Shown here piece by piece: positions 20,325 through 31,707 of a stretch of DNA of 64,000 bases; within the stretch, counting starts at the first letter, position 1; each line of letters opens with the position of its first letter. The DNA comes from Tritrichomonas musculus. Lineage: Eukaryota; Parabasalia; Tritrichomonadida; Tritrichomonadidae. Location: contig JAPFFF010000040.1 of the NCBI GenBank assembly GCA_039105265.1, positions 992,001 through 1,056,000 of the forward strand. Reading direction: 5' to 3'. The translations under genes and the position numbers were made by a program. The notes under the pieces were generated by a model. The model made no database searches and had not been told where the DNA came from. It was given only the letters and a program-made list of their open reading frames with translations.

Positions 20325-21743
20325 ATGAGTGAAGACCAACAACTCATTTCCAGGTATACAAGAGATCTCTCTTTGTCTTCATCAGCATTTTATATGTTAC
20401 ATTTTTTAAAAATAACTAAAGATGATCCAGCAATACGAATGCTTAAAGATTCGTTGACTCAAATCCAAAAAGAAACAAAAAGCGAGCAGCTCAATGTATT
20501 ACTCAGTAAAAATGAATTTAGCAGCAATACTATTAAAGCCCTTGGTCGTCATGATCCAAATTTCGACCCCGAATCAAAGCTATTTAATAAGTTTACTTAT
20601 GAAAATACAGCAAAAATGTTGCTATCAAAATTGCAATTAGAAGATGCCCTAAAAATTTATACAAAGTCTGTTCATGAAATTCCTTCGAATGGCAAATACT
20701 ATAAAGAAAGATCAGAAATTTATCTTCTTTTAAATAATTACAAAAAAGCTTTATCACTTTCCAGCAAAGGCCTTTTGGATGATATTTTTTTAGCATCAGC
20801 TATAGCAGATGGTAATTTTTCCATTATACAAAATAGATTTGAAAATTTTATTCGAATAATTGCAAAAAATCTTTTTAATTTTAAAAAATCAGTTATGGGA
20901 CGTTATGAATATGAGATATTACTTGTAATGGTCTCTTTTGCTAGAATGTCATCGACAGACCTGAAAATAAAAACTGACATAATTTTTGAAAACAGCGCTT
21001 ATAATCACAATAACTTGAAAGAAATGGTAAATTTATTTTACAACCGTCAGTTTCCACAATTTCTGGAAAAAATACCAGAAATTGAAGCAATTCTAAATTT
21101 ATCATTATATAGTTCACCTTCGTGCAGTAAATTTATCGATGCGATCAAAGAAAATATTCTTATAAATGAAGTTTCCCCTTTTTCTTTAGTTTATATAGAC
21201 AATGTTCATACAAAATTAAATATACCAATCTTAAACATAAAAAGAATTTTAATAAAAGCGATTCAAGACAAAAAATTAAATGGAAAGCTTGATTTAAAGA
21301 AAAATGTTTTTATTGGTGGAATTGCAGACTTACAGGATATTGAGCTTGAGCAACTCTACAATAGATCAGTAAATGCACTTCAATCACTGCAATTAGCAAT
21401 GTGGATAAAGCAATACAATAAAAAAAATACACCTAAAAGAGAGCAGCTTATTCTTTCTGATAAATTAAAGAATACTACTAAAGTAGAAAAATCATCCATA
21501 TCCAAAATTGAAACATCTACTGATGAAAAAAATGTTAATGAGTCAGATAAAGCCCAGCAAACCACTATAGTTTCTCCAAATTATGAAAAAATGCAAGATG
21601 ATATTCAAACAACACAAAATATTTCTTTGATTGATAGCAAAGCTCAAAATGAAGGAAATAATAATGGAAATAATAATGAAAATAATGATGAAAATGAAGA
21701 AGATATATTTTTCTATGATGAAGGAGATGAAGATGAAAAATGA
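20325..21743 (+). CDS. TPR-containing protein with acidic tail, unknown function
   Basis: A 472-residue protein. Residues ~93-150 form two tetratricopeptide-like helical pairs (AKMLLSKLQLEDALKIYTKS... and YKERSEIYLLLNNYKKALSL). The remainder of the first 350 residues is helical and looks like further degenerate repeats. The C-terminal ~110 residues are low-complexity, Lys/Ser- then Asn/Glu-rich, ending in an acidic FFYDEGDEDEK. There is no signal peptide or membrane segment. A scaffold or adaptor role fits TPR proteins generally; I cannot name an orthologue. Inr-like TCAACTTTTTCAT lies ~35 nt upstream, near the end of a MITE. Confidence 0.6.
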   Translation: MSEDQQLISRYTRDLSLSSSAFYMLHFLKITKDDPAIRMLKDSLTQIQKETKSEQLNVLLSKNEFSSNTIKALGRHDPNFDPESKLFNKFTYENTAKMLLSKLQLEDALKIYTKSVHEIPSNGKYYKERSEIYLLLNNYKKALSLSSKGLLDDIFLASAIADGNFSIIQNRFENFIRIIAKNLFNFKKSVMGRYEYEILLVMVSFARMSSTDLKIKTDIIFENSAYNHNNLKEMVNLFYNRQFPQFLEKIPEIEAILNLSLYSSPSCSKFIDAIKENILINEVSPFSLVYIDNVHTKLNIPILNIKRILIKAIQDKKLNGKLDLKKNVFIGGIADLQDIELEQLYNRSVNALQSLQLAMWIKQYNKKNTPKREQLILSDKLKNTTKVEKSSISKIETSTDEKNVNESDKAQQTTIVSPNYEKMQDDIQTTQNISLIDSKAQNEGNNNGNNNENNDENEEDIFFYDEGDEDEK

Positions 21744-24393
21744 TTTAAAGAGAGCTATAAAATGCTTTAATACTGGTCATTTCCAACCTAAAATGACCAC
21801 CAATTTAAAGCCTAGCTTATTTATAATAATTCAAGAAATTTCTATCTGGAGCATAAATATCTATTCTCGAGATGTTTTAAAGTGGTGATTCTTTTTTAAA
21901 AATGCTTTTTTTGCGTATGATTTATTCATATTGCTTTTCTTGGCTTAAAATAAATGAGATTTTAAACATTTCCAATCAGACTGGAACAAAAATTGAATGG
22001 AATTGAATAAAAAACACGTTATTTAAAAAATAATTCTATTCGTAAATGTTTTTACAAATGTCGTAAAGTATTCATTTTGTTCCTGTCAGATCGAAAAAAA
22101 ACGAGTTTTTGAAAATTTTAATTATATTGATAGAATTACCAAATTTATGAGATTTTTTTCATTAGTTCTCCATACACATATGCTACAAAATATTTATAAT
22201 GTGTAAATAACTAAATTTAAAACTTTTTTTGTGAAGATATATTAACATCATTAATGTATATGATAATTGATAGTAGAACGAATAAAAAATATTTATGAAA
22301 TTTCTCGTATCTTTTTTTGATGCACCACTTTTTTTGATTACATTCTTTTTTGGAAAAAATGCATATTATTAGGTTATAATAAGAATTTTGATATCGCGCG
22401 TTGCATAAATATTGCTAACAATAACAAGAATATTTTATTTGGTATGCATATTTTGCAAATTCCTGAGATGCTAATTTGAAAATAAACTTTATAATTAGCT
22501 TGGAAACAACATTCGAGATTTATTGGATCTTTGGACTAATAAAATTGCTGGTTCATCCTTTTTTGACGATGAATTTGGGTCATTGGATCTAAATGTATAT
22601 ATTTGCTTTTGGATCTTAAATTATTCAATTTTTAAAATTTTAGTTTTCTTTTCAAAAAGTTGATATATAACATAAAAAGTTATGTTCCTGTCAGATTGAA
22701 AACAGTTTATTAGTAATCAATTGAAATTTTTTTTTTTTAAATTTTATCAGAATTTTTTTGAGAGAATGTCATAAGCATTTTGAATCCGACTTTAAAAAAA
22801 TCAAATAAAACAATACTATAAACCAGAGTTGTAATATGATTTGAGAATATCTCTCAAAATTCAATGAAAATTGAGATATAGGTCCTAAATTTTTTGAATT
22901 AATTGAAATTATTAAATAAATTTTTCAGATAAAAAACGATTAATTTTTTTTATATATTCTATTATTCAATAAAAATATTAATATTTTGAATATAAATGCA
23001 GATTCATATAATTATATATATATTATTAAAATTATATTTTTATTTTAATAAGATATTTATTCAAATTTTATCAAAATAAAAATAGATTAATATAAAAAAA
23101 GAGATATGGTAATAAATTGACCTTATAAGGTTATTTTTATGTATTTTTATATAATAATAAAGGATTACATTGGATTTATTTATTAATTTATTATTTATTA
23201 TTATTATATATATAATTTATATTAATATTTATATTAAATGTATATATATAATTGATCAAGAAATATATATAATAAATAATACATACTTTCAATGATATTC
23301 AATTTTCAATAATTAGCATGAAAATAATTTATTGAAATTCTAATCGTCTAACGAGTAATTTGAGAGTTTTCACTCAAATAATTTTGAAAGAATTGAATCT
23401 ATCGTTCGAATTTTTTGGTCGAGGTTCGTTTTCTCGCTAAATATCTGATAAATAATATTTTTGTTAAATGATTGTTAATATATAATTCTTTTTTTTCCAA
23501 TCTAAAATTTTGGAGTTGAAATTGAGTTCTATTTACAAATATTTCATTTTGAAAAAATACATTATTTTTTACTGAACAAATAGCTGATTTGCTATTAATA
23601 AACATCAAATGATTTATCTATTTAATTTATTTAATTATCATTAATTTTTTCAGAATGATTTAAATTTGATTTTCTTATACTGCTTTAATAGTACTTTTTA
23701 TTATTATTATATATTATAAAATAATGTTATTATTTATATTCAAATGTTTAATTGTTTATATATTGTTTTTTTTATGAGTTATATATAAATTATTGACTTC
23801 AAAAAAATATCTCAATTAATTTGAATAATCTCATAGAATCGGTCAGACTGGTCTTTTTTAATAAAAAAACTTTTTGAATGCGAATACAATTTTTTAATTT
23901 AATGAAGAATTAAAAATAATAATATTTATTTTGAAAAGCATTTTTCTATTATATCATTTTATATATAAATTATATAAAACATTTTTAATATAAAAAAATA
24001 ATTGTATATCAAGATAAAAATAAAAAATTAATTTCGAGAAAATAACGTATTTACAATTGTAATTTTTAAACGGACCAGTTGTATACAATTGTAAAACAAA
24101 AACAAAGGAAACATTTTTCCATAGTTTATATTGTATTTTGTATTTACAGAAATATTAACAATATGGTTCGAAATTGATGCGCCAATCACTAAATGGATTT
24201 AAAGCTTGGAAAAAATGATTAGTGCATTATTCAATTTTATATTGAGTGGTGAACAAATTATTTGATGCTATAGCATCTATCGAAGTGACTAAATAAAAGT
24301 TACTCAATCTTATCATTATTATTTGACGGATCAATTTTTTTTACATAATTCTCACCAAAAGCTGAAGTTAAAACGAAAAAAAGTAAAAAATTA
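21744..24393. other. 2.6-kb spacer with small inverted-end fragments
   Basis: No gene is supported. CAATCAGACTGGAACAAAA near 21971 and the inverse-oriented TTTTGTTCCTGTCAGATCG near 22076 form a candidate ~130-bp MITE, and a further end (GTTCCTGTCAGATTG) lies near 22684. The rest is AT-rich simple sequence. Confidence 0.5.
21969..22096. mobile_element. Small TIR fragment or MITE, ~130 bp
   Basis: Inverted ends of about 22 bp (consensus YCRATCWGACWGGAACAAAA) enclose ~85 bp of AT-rich DNA. A third copy of the same end at about 22682-22698 suggests a repeated family. The alternative is that 21969 and 22698 are the true ends of one larger element. Confidence 0.35.
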
Positions 24394-24433
24394 TTAAATA
24401 TTAGTAATATAAAGAATTTTATTAAAAAAAAGT

Positions 24434-25684
24434 TTAAGAGCTTTCATCATCAGAAGATTCTGAAGATGATTCATCACTATCTTGATCATCATCACTATCT
24501 TCCTTTTTCTCAGAAACTTTCTTTTCATCTTCAGAAGATTTTTCGCTCTCACTCTTAGATTCATCAGAATCTTCATCTGATTTCTTTTCTTCTGATGATT
24601 TTTCACTTTCACTTTTAGATTCATCCTCTTTCTTGTTATCCTCTGATGATTCATCGCTATCCTTCTTGTTATCTTCGGATGATTCATCTGATTTCTTTTC
24701 TTCTGATGATTTTTCACTTTCACTTTTAGATTCATCCTCTTTCTTGTTATCCTCTGATGATTCATCGCTATCCTTCTTGTTATCTTCGGATGATTCATCT
24801 GATTTCTTTTCTTCTGATGATTTTTCACTTTCACTTTTAGATTCATCCTCTTTCTTGTTATCCTCTGATGATTCATCGCTATCCTTCTTGTTATCTTCGG
24901 ATGATTCATCTGATTTCTTTTCTTCTGATGATTTTTCACTTTCACTTTTAGATTCATCCTCTTTCTTGTTATCCTCTGATGATTCATCGCTATCCTTCTT
25001 GTCATCTTCTGATGATTCATCTGATTGTTGTTTTATACTTCTAGTTGCAACTTGTGGTTTCTTTTCTGATGATTCTTCTGTTGACTTATTGCTTTGTTCT
25101 GATGATTCATCGGAATCCTTCTTTGGCTCAGATGATTCTTCTGTAGTTTTATTGCTTTGCTCAGATGATTCAGCCTTTTTAGAAGTTGATGCCTTAGAAT
25201 CCTTAGATGACTTAGATGTTGTTGTTGCAGATTTGCTTTTTGTTGTAGTTCCAGCTGCAGTAGAATCGGCAGAAACGATGGAAAATTGAATATGCATTTC
25301 GCCTACAGCTTTTCTCTTATCACTTGTAACTTTAGCACCTTTCTTTTGTTGAACTGGTTCATAAATTGGAACAGTTTTAACTTCTGTATTTGAGCTGTCA
25401 TCAAATGATTTTGGAAGTTGATCAGCAGGAATGACAGTTGAAGCAATAATTTTATCAGCTTTAATTATTTTTTTTTTTCTAAAAACAAACAATATTTTTT
25501 CTGTTTCTTGAGTAATTTGAATTGTGAAAGATGGGTGAACAGTTTCTATCTTTTTAGCTTTAACTTTAAATTTCCTTTTCTTTGCATCTGGGAGAGCAGT
25601 TACGCCAACACGAATTTTCTCTTTTCCCTTTAAGTATCCATCATTAAAATTAATAGATTGAATATTAACTTTGAGGTTCAACAT
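24434..25684 (-). CDS. Acidic Ser/Glu/Lys repeat protein with a small N-terminal beta-rich domain
   Basis: A 416-residue protein. The first ~145 residues (MLNLKVNIQSINFNDGYLKG..., IHPSFTIQITQETEKILFVF-like strands) alternate hydrophobic and polar residues and could be a C2-like beta-sandwich, but this is inference. The rest is low complexity: Ser, Glu, Asp and Lys. It contains three essentially exact 37-residue repeats (111 bp each, starting near 24681, 24792 and 24903 on the plus strand) plus partial copies. Many SSE/SDE sites would suit casein kinase 2. Inr-like TCATTCTATT sits ~17 nt upstream. The function is unknown; a phosphorylated, disordered linker or scaffold is plausible. Confidence 0.7.
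   Translation of the reverse strand: MLNLKVNIQSINFNDGYLKGKEKIRVGVTALPDAKKRKFKVKAKKIETVHPSFTIQITQETEKILFVFRKKKIIKADKIIASTVIPADQLPKSFDDSSNTEVKTVPIYEPVQQKKGAKVTSDKRKAVGEMHIQFSIVSADSTAAGTTTKSKSATTTSKSSKDSKASTSKKAESSEQSNKTTEESSEPKKDSDESSEQSNKSTEESSEKKPQVATRSIKQQSDESSEDDKKDSDESSEDNKKEDESKSESEKSSEEKKSDESSEDNKKDSDESSEDNKKEDESKSESEKSSEEKKSDESSEDNKKDSDESSEDNKKEDESKSESEKSSEEKKSDESSEDNKKDSDESSEDNKKEDESKSESEKSSEEKKSDEDSDESKSESEKSSEDEKKVSEKKEDSDDDQDSDESSSESSDDESS
24576..25020 (-). repeat. Tandem 111-bp (37-codon) coding repeats
   Basis: Period of exactly 111 bp, three near-identical copies with partial units at both ends. Near identity at nucleotide level implies recent expansion or homogenisation. The period is a multiple of three, so copy-number change keeps the frame. 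Confidence 0.9.
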
Positions 25685-25700
25685 AATAACCTGAGCAAAA

Positions 25701-25710
25701 AATAGAATGA
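25701..25710 (-). promoter_or_regulatory. Candidate Inr for the Ser/Glu/Lys repeat protein
   Basis: On the minus strand, TCATTCTATT lies ~17 nt before the ATG. It fits the trichomonad initiator pattern. Confidence 0.45.
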
Positions 25711-27838
25711 ACTTATTTTGCTATGAATGGTCAATATAGGTGAAAAATTAAAAAAAGACGTTAAAATAAATCTTTGGTCAAGATTAGTTTTTGACCACCA
25801 TTGAAAATTCAAATAAAATTGGCTAAATGAAAAATTTTAAAAATTTTCTTATTTGATGTGATTTTTCTATTTTTTTTTGGTATATATTTGATATTATAAA
25901 ATTTATTGTTTTTACATTATTAAAGAATTGATTCAAAATATTATAATGAAAGTTTTTCAACTGAGAAAAAGAAACCGAAATTTATGTCAATTTCATAAAT
26001 ATTTGAATTGAAATATAGAAAAAGTAATTGATTTGAATGTAAATTTTTCAGAGTATAAGTTTTTTTTTAAAATACAAATTTTTCATGATATTATATAAAT
26101 ATTTGATGTTATAAATATGTTTAAAAGAGTTAGTTTGATTAATATTTTAATATTAAAATTGCTTTTAAAAAAACATTAAATTTTAATATAAAATGTTAGT
26201 TTTATATTTTGTTAATTTTTGAGATTATGGCTAGAAAAAATGTATCGAGATTCAATTTTTCTGAGAGTAAAATATGCAATAACCATTCAAATATTTTTTA
26301 TAAGAAAAAGTTAAAATATATTAGTAATTAAAAAAATGACGAAATGAAAATCTCTTTTTATTTAATTGAGTGTTTTATTAAATTTTGTTTAAATAATGTT
26401 TATATATAACGATATGTTGGGGCGAAAAAATTGGCGGCAATATATATAAAAATATTTACATTTATTTGTCCATAACATCAGAAATATATGACCGCCATTT
26501 TTACTTTTGAAACGTTTTTTGTCATAAAACAATTTAATTCTTTAAATCAATAATTTTATTATATCCTATTATTTATATCGCCTAAATTATATATAAATAT
26601 ATATATAATAATATATTTACACGTAAATAAATATTTAAATAAAAACAATTTATATAATATTTAATAATAAGCAAATATTTAAAAATTCAATTTTTGACAT
26701 ATAATATACAAAATAAAAAATAACTTGGATTTTTAAAAAGAACGATCATTAATTTTTACAAAAAAAAAAAAAAAATTGATTATTTTCTGATGAAATTAAT
26801 CGTTCTTTTATTATATATTTTTCTTGGAAAAATAGAATTTTCTATATCTAAATAAAAAGATTCAAACTCCAAATCGAAATATATTGATGACCAAATTGAT
26901 CCCATTAAGATATTGTAGTATGTGATAAATCTGTTCAATTTTCTCTAAAATTTTTGAAAATCAATACTGTTATAGTGAATCTGCTAAATTTTTGCTATCC
27001 TATCTAAAACATTGATATTTTTGTTCATAATTAAATATAGATTTTTCAAGATATAGATGAAAATTTGTTTTGACTGTGAAACCTAGTTAGAAATGAAAAT
27101 TGATGTAAAAATTATAATTTTTTTACTTGCTGCAAGCAAATAATTATATTATTTAGTCCAAACAAAAAAGATTTATCGAATCATTATATTGTCATTTCGT
27201 GAAAAAATATTATAATTTGTTTATCAAATTTGAAACAATTCTGTTTTGAACAGGCAAACTTTTTTTATCGGTAGTTTTTAATCAGTTAAACTAACAAAAT
27301 TATTTGTTTCTTAAAACAAAAAATAGACATTCAAATGTATTTTTAATTATGTGAAAAAAACTAAAGGTTTTTATGGCATTGCATAAAGTATAAAAGTAAA
27401 CTGTGAAAAGCTCTAATTGATAGTTAATTAAAATAGAAGTACAAATTTAAAAGAAAAAGTTCGTTTACTTTGCCTCTATTTTATATTGATGTATAAAATT
27501 TAATATAATATATAATGGTTATTCCATCTAAAATATCTTTGAATTTTATTTATGTTGGTTAGATATGATATCTTATATCTCAATTTATAAGGAGGTTTAA
27601 ACCTCGCAAGCCTCTGAATTCTCTCAATTGTTTTCTGAATAATAAAACATGTAAAGTTATAAAAATAATATAAAAAGTAAATTTCAATAATTTTTATTCT
27701 TTATTTTAATTTAATTTTATATGAATAATTTTTTTAAAAAATATGGTAAATCAATATGTATTTGTATATATTAATAATCTAAGTGATTAAAAACATATTA
27801 ATGAACTATTGAAAAGTATTCCTTTGACATAACATTTT
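25711..27838. other. 2.1-kb AT-rich spacer
   Basis: No gene is seen. Two short foldbacks are present: AAAATTGGCGGCAATATATA (about 26427) against AATATATGACCGCCATTTTTA (about 26487), and AAGAACGATCATTAATTTT (about 26738) against AATTAATCGTTCTTTT (about 26795). Either could be a tiny MITE or an RNA hairpin. Confidence 0.5.
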
Positions 27839-27847
27839 CAAAAATAA
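27839..27847. repeat. Left 9-bp target-site duplication of the MULE
   Basis: CAAAAATAA occurs directly outside the left terminus and again outside the right terminus at 32740-32748. Confidence 0.8.
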
Positions 27848-29263
27848 GGCTGATTAAAAGATCCAATCAAAATCGCGCCCACTTTTTGTGAGGATGTGTC
27901 CAAATAAATGAAGAAAATAAATTCAATATAACGATAAAATCCAATCAACTTTTTGAATAATAGAATAACCGTTAAAATAAGAACTTTTTGAAAGGATTAT
28001 TTATCGTTTTACTCTATGAAAAAAGGCGGTCATTTATTTAAATATTTTTTTACCTTATCTCGAGCGTATAACCTTGAGGTCTATAGCTGATACAATACAG
28101 CGATCTGCCTCGTCTTTAAGTTGGCAGATTTGGGGTAAAAGAATAATCTTGCTTTTTAATCACAGATGTTCTTCCAAAGATCAACTACTCGCGAGCAAAT
28201 GAATCCAAAAGAACCTGCTATTATTGCACGTTCAGAACAGCAATAATAGCATGTGCTAGCTAGTTATCTCTCATCTTGCTCTTCAATCACAGATGTTCTT
28301 CCAAAGATCAACTACTCGCGAGCAAATGAATTCAAAAGAACCTGCTATTATTGCACGTTCAGAACAGCAATAATAGCATGTGCTAGCTAGTTATCTCTCA
28401 TCTTGCTCTTCAATCACAGATGTTCTTCCAAAGATCAACTACTCGCGAGCAAATGAATTCAAAAGAACCTGCTATTATTGCACGTTCAGAACAGCAATAA
28501 TAGCATGTGCTAGCTAGTTATCTCTCATCTTGCTCTTCAATCACAGATGTTCTTCCAAAGATCAACTACTCGCGAGCAAATGAATTCAAAAGAACCTGCT
28601 ATTATTGCACGTTCAGAACAGCAATAATAGCATGTGCTAGCTAGTTATCTCTCATCTTGCTCTTCAATCACAGATGTTCTTCCAAAGATATCAACTACTC
28701 GCGAGCAAATGAATTCAAAAGAACCTGCTATTATTGCACGTTCAGAACAGCAATAATAGCATGTGCTAGCTAGTTATCTCTCATCTTGCTCTTCAATCAC
28801 AGATGTTCTTCCAAAGATCAACTACTCGCGAGCAAATGAATTCAAAAGAACCTGCTATTATTGCACGTTCAGAACAGCAATAATAGCATGTGCTAGCTAG
28901 TTATCTCTCATCTTGCTCTTCAATCACAGATGTTCTTCCAAAGATATCAACTACTCGCGAGCAAATGAATTCAAAAGAACCTGCTATTATTGCACGTTCA
29001 GAACAGCAATAATAGCATGTGCTAGCTAGTTATCTCTCATCTTGCTCTTCAATCACAGATGTTCTTCCAAAGATATCAACTACTCGCGAGCAAATGAATT
29101 CAAAAGAACCTGCTATTATTACACATTACTGCCTAGTTTAATAAGCAATACTTAAAAATATCTAAAGTACATTCTTTCATCCATTTTTTTCAATATTTTT
29201 TTTTTATATTTTGAATACATAAAAATCGTAAACTATTGAATTATTATATAAACCATTGAATTT
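27848..29263. repeat. MULE left terminal inverted repeat
   Basis: Outer ~300 bp of unique sequence, then eight tandem units of 127-129 bp (about 28146-29125), then ~140 bp of unique inner sequence. All three parts recur inverted in the right arm. The left arm is ~384 bp longer because it has three more tandem units. Confidence 0.9.
28146..29125. repeat. Subterminal tandem array, eight units of 127-129 bp
   Basis: Each unit contains CAGATGTTCTTCCAAAGAT(AT)CAAC, the palindrome CTCGCGAG, the hairpin TGCTATTATTGC/GCAATAATAGCA with a 12-base loop, and GCTAGCTAG. Units 5, 7 and 8 have a 2-bp AT insertion (129 bp); the others are 127 bp. The first unit has a C for T in GAATCC and the last is cut short in the hairpin. 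The array may be a multi-copy transposase-binding site. Confidence 0.9.
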
Positions 29264-29416
29264 TATTTTATTATAAAAACATAAATATCTTATTTAAAAA
29301 AGAGCAAAACTGTTTCATTATTAAACCAATAAAAGATAAATATTTTATTTTACAATAAATAATGTAAATATTATTGTTTTATTAATTTGTTTTTTCAAAT
29401 TAGCAAAAATTTTGAA
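29264..29416. other. 3' flank of the transposase gene within the MULE
   Basis: AT-rich sequence between the left inverted repeat and the transposase stop codon; nothing else seen. Confidence 0.4.
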
Positions 29417-31636
29417 TTACTTAAAAAATCTTTTATCATTCATAGCTATATCTGCATTTTTCCAGCATTCAATTTTAAATTTAGGTAAATATAAATAAAT
29501 TTCATCATCATTTAAGAATGATATATAATTCAAATATTGATCAAAGCATATTGAATATGCCAATGATGTATCCTTCATTTTAGGATAAACATACATTAAT
29601 TCTTTGATAGTTTGAAATAAGATAAATTTCGCTTTCTTTTTGGCATCACTTTGGTTTTCTGATATCAAAGTGTCTTTGTCTTCATTTGGAATTTCAATTA
29701 CTCTGTGAAAGTCTTGCGTTTCTTTTTTTTTAAATGCAATGTATTCATTAGATTTTTCTTCTTTTAAAATATGAACATTCCAATTTAAATCAATATTTGG
29801 CATTGGTGGTTGATCAAACATTAAACAAGATTGAATTGCATTATATAATTGTAGAATAACGTCATTGTTTAAGCTTATTTTTTTTCTTGTATTAATAACT
29901 GCTAATTGCAAAGAGTTCTTTAATATTTCTACACTATCTTCTGTAATTACTTTCATTAAGTTTCTCTGCATTAAAATTTCTTTAACAAGATCATTCAATG
30001 ATACGCTGTCTGGATCCGATTTAAGTATATCATTTACCATTTTCATTATAGGTTTTGCTTTCAACAATATTTGGTGACGACATGGTATATTGGTTCCATA
30101 GATTAAGCTATTATAAAGATCTTCCTGGCAAAAGCATTCTTCTTTTGTATATTCAAATATATCAAAAGTTGGATTCTTAAATAATTTGATTAATAATTGT
30201 TTATAATCATTAATCTTTCTTTGGATTGATCCACCATGCCTTTTTTCTAAGTAAATATAATGTTTTAAAGTTGTATCTACTAAATGAAAAAGCTTCCTAG
30301 GTAATCCATTATGAGAATTTAAAGTTCTATTGATTACACAATGAAGAGATTCATTGTGATTAGAACATCGGCCAACATGATGAGTTCTTCGAATCCAGAG
30401 CGCCCATCTGATATAGTAATAATCAGAATCATGGTCGCAGTCCTCAAAGCTCGCCATTATACGTATTTCGTCTATCTTGAGTTGAAAATCGTGGTTTATT
30501 GGCGCTATTTTTGATCTTTCATTTTCAAATTCTTCTAATTCTTTGAGAATGTCAGCTGAAACAACAATATATCGATCTAAACTAAAACATTTCAATAATC
30601 TATTTGCAAATAATGCTAAAGAACATGAAGATCCAAAATGCTGGAGCAAATGTCGATGACAAAAATATTGAATGATACCTAGAGACTTGCAAATTGATTT
30701 AATTGCGGAATGCATATCCGAGCAAACAACAAATTCATTCCAATTGAATGGATTTTCTTTTGTTAATTGATTAATCGTGTCAAAAAAAACTTTATAAAGT
30801 TCTAAGCACTCAGTAGGTGCAATAGTGATAGCAATTGGAATCGATTCGTTAAATAAGATTCCTTGTACACAGCAGTAAACATAAGGCGACATACCATCAA
30901 AAGAGCCGTCAACCTCCAAATAGTGAATAGATTTGAGAGTTGAAACGGCCCATGGATATATGATTGTCAACGTTTGTATTTCTTCAGAATCTTTTGGATT
31001 CAACAAACTTTGATTTTGATATATTATACTAATGTATCCTGGTACTGTATTCAATATTTCCATTATATTTTTTGTATATTTTCCTGATATAAAATTAGAT
31101 AATGAACAAGTTGTATTCATCAAATTGTGAAAATAGCTTAAGATACAATCAGGACATTTATGTTTTGCATTTAAGAAATGCTTAGCAACATGACTAAGTA
31201 GAGTATCTTCACTTGGCTTTATGTACATCTGCATAAAATCTGTTGTATCTTGATTTGAATGAAAAAATTTCAAACAAGGAATATTATCAATCCTTTGAAA
31301 TTTGAAATCTGTTATGTGATACTTCATATACACTTTAATTACCGAGAAATTGTAGCTAATGTCAACAAAAAAGTAAAAGTTTCTGCTTGATGTACTAAAT
31401 GAGGAAATTTTTCTTTTGAACATTTCAACATGAACAGATTTATTAGTTTGTACGTCAACCTGGAAAACAAAATATTCATTCTGAGTAAAGATACAAAAAT
31501 CAATAAATGAAATAAATTCAAAGTTTGGCCTATCGAAAGGAATCATTTCAATTCTTTTTTTTGCTGTTTCACGCTGTTCATTGTCAAGTAAATCAGCAGG
31601 AATTTTTGGCCTAATAATGAAACAGTTTGGCTCCAT
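29417..31636 (-). CDS. MULE transposase (DDE) with SWIM zinc finger
   Basis: A 739-residue protein with the MULE transposase core: first Asp at 243 (YLEVDGSFDG), second Asp at 307 (VVCSDMHSA), the CHRH motif at 326-329 that follows it in this superfamily, and the catalytic Glu at 429 (SNHNESLHCVINR). A SWIM zinc finger follows at ~501-521 (CFC...NIPCRH), as in plant MURA/FAR1-type proteins. The frame is unbroken from the ATG at 31636 to the stop. It should bind the terminal inverted repeats and catalyse cut-and-paste transposition in the nucleus. TCAACGTAA, about 20 nt upstream, may be its Inr. The N-terminal 230 residues probably hold the DNA-binding part, but no classic zinc finger pattern is obvious apart from CPDC at 161-164. 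Confidence 0.9.
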   Translation of the reverse strand: MEPNCFIIRPKIPADLLDNEQRETAKKRIEMIPFDRPNFEFISFIDFCIFTQNEYFVFQVDVQTNKSVHVEMFKRKISSFSTSSRNFYFFVDISYNFSVIKVYMKYHITDFKFQRIDNIPCLKFFHSNQDTTDFMQMYIKPSEDTLLSHVAKHFLNAKHKCPDCILSYFHNLMNTTCSLSNFISGKYTKNIMEILNTVPGYISIIYQNQSLLNPKDSEEIQTLTIIYPWAVSTLKSIHYLEVDGSFDGMSPYVYCCVQGILFNESIPIAITIAPTECLELYKVFFDTINQLTKENPFNWNEFVVCSDMHSAIKSICKSLGIIQYFCHRHLLQHFGSSCSLALFANRLLKCFSLDRYIVVSADILKELEEFENERSKIAPINHDFQLKIDEIRIMASFEDCDHDSDYYYIRWALWIRRTHHVGRCSNHNESLHCVINRTLNSHNGLPRKLFHLVDTTLKHYIYLEKRHGGSIQRKINDYKQLLIKLFKNPTFDIFEYTKEECFCQEDLYNSLIYGTNIPCRHQILLKAKPIMKMVNDILKSDPDSVSLNDLVKEILMQRNLMKVITEDSVEILKNSLQLAVINTRKKISLNNDVILQLYNAIQSCLMFDQPPMPNIDLNWNVHILKEEKSNEYIAFKKKETQDFHRVIEIPNEDKDTLISENQSDAKKKAKFILFQTIKELMYVYPKMKDTSLAYSICFDQYLNYISFLNDDEIYLYLPKFKIECWKNADIAMNDKRFFK

Positions 31637-31707
31637 TAAACAATAATAAATTACGTTGAAAACTGTTTTGTATATATTTTTAGAGTAAATTTAAAAATGA
31701 ATGCAGA

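Noticed and set aside
24633-25289. Long Ser/Asp/Phe-rich open frame on the plus strand
   Set aside because: It is an artefact of the 111-bp repeats of the minus-strand gene; composition is pure low complexity with no start context. The 208-residue minus-strand frame over 24394-25020 is rejected for the same reason.
28146-29125. CRISPR-like array
   Set aside because: Units are 127-129 bp tandem copies without short repeat/unique spacer structure, lie in a eukaryotic transposon arm and are mirrored in the other arm.
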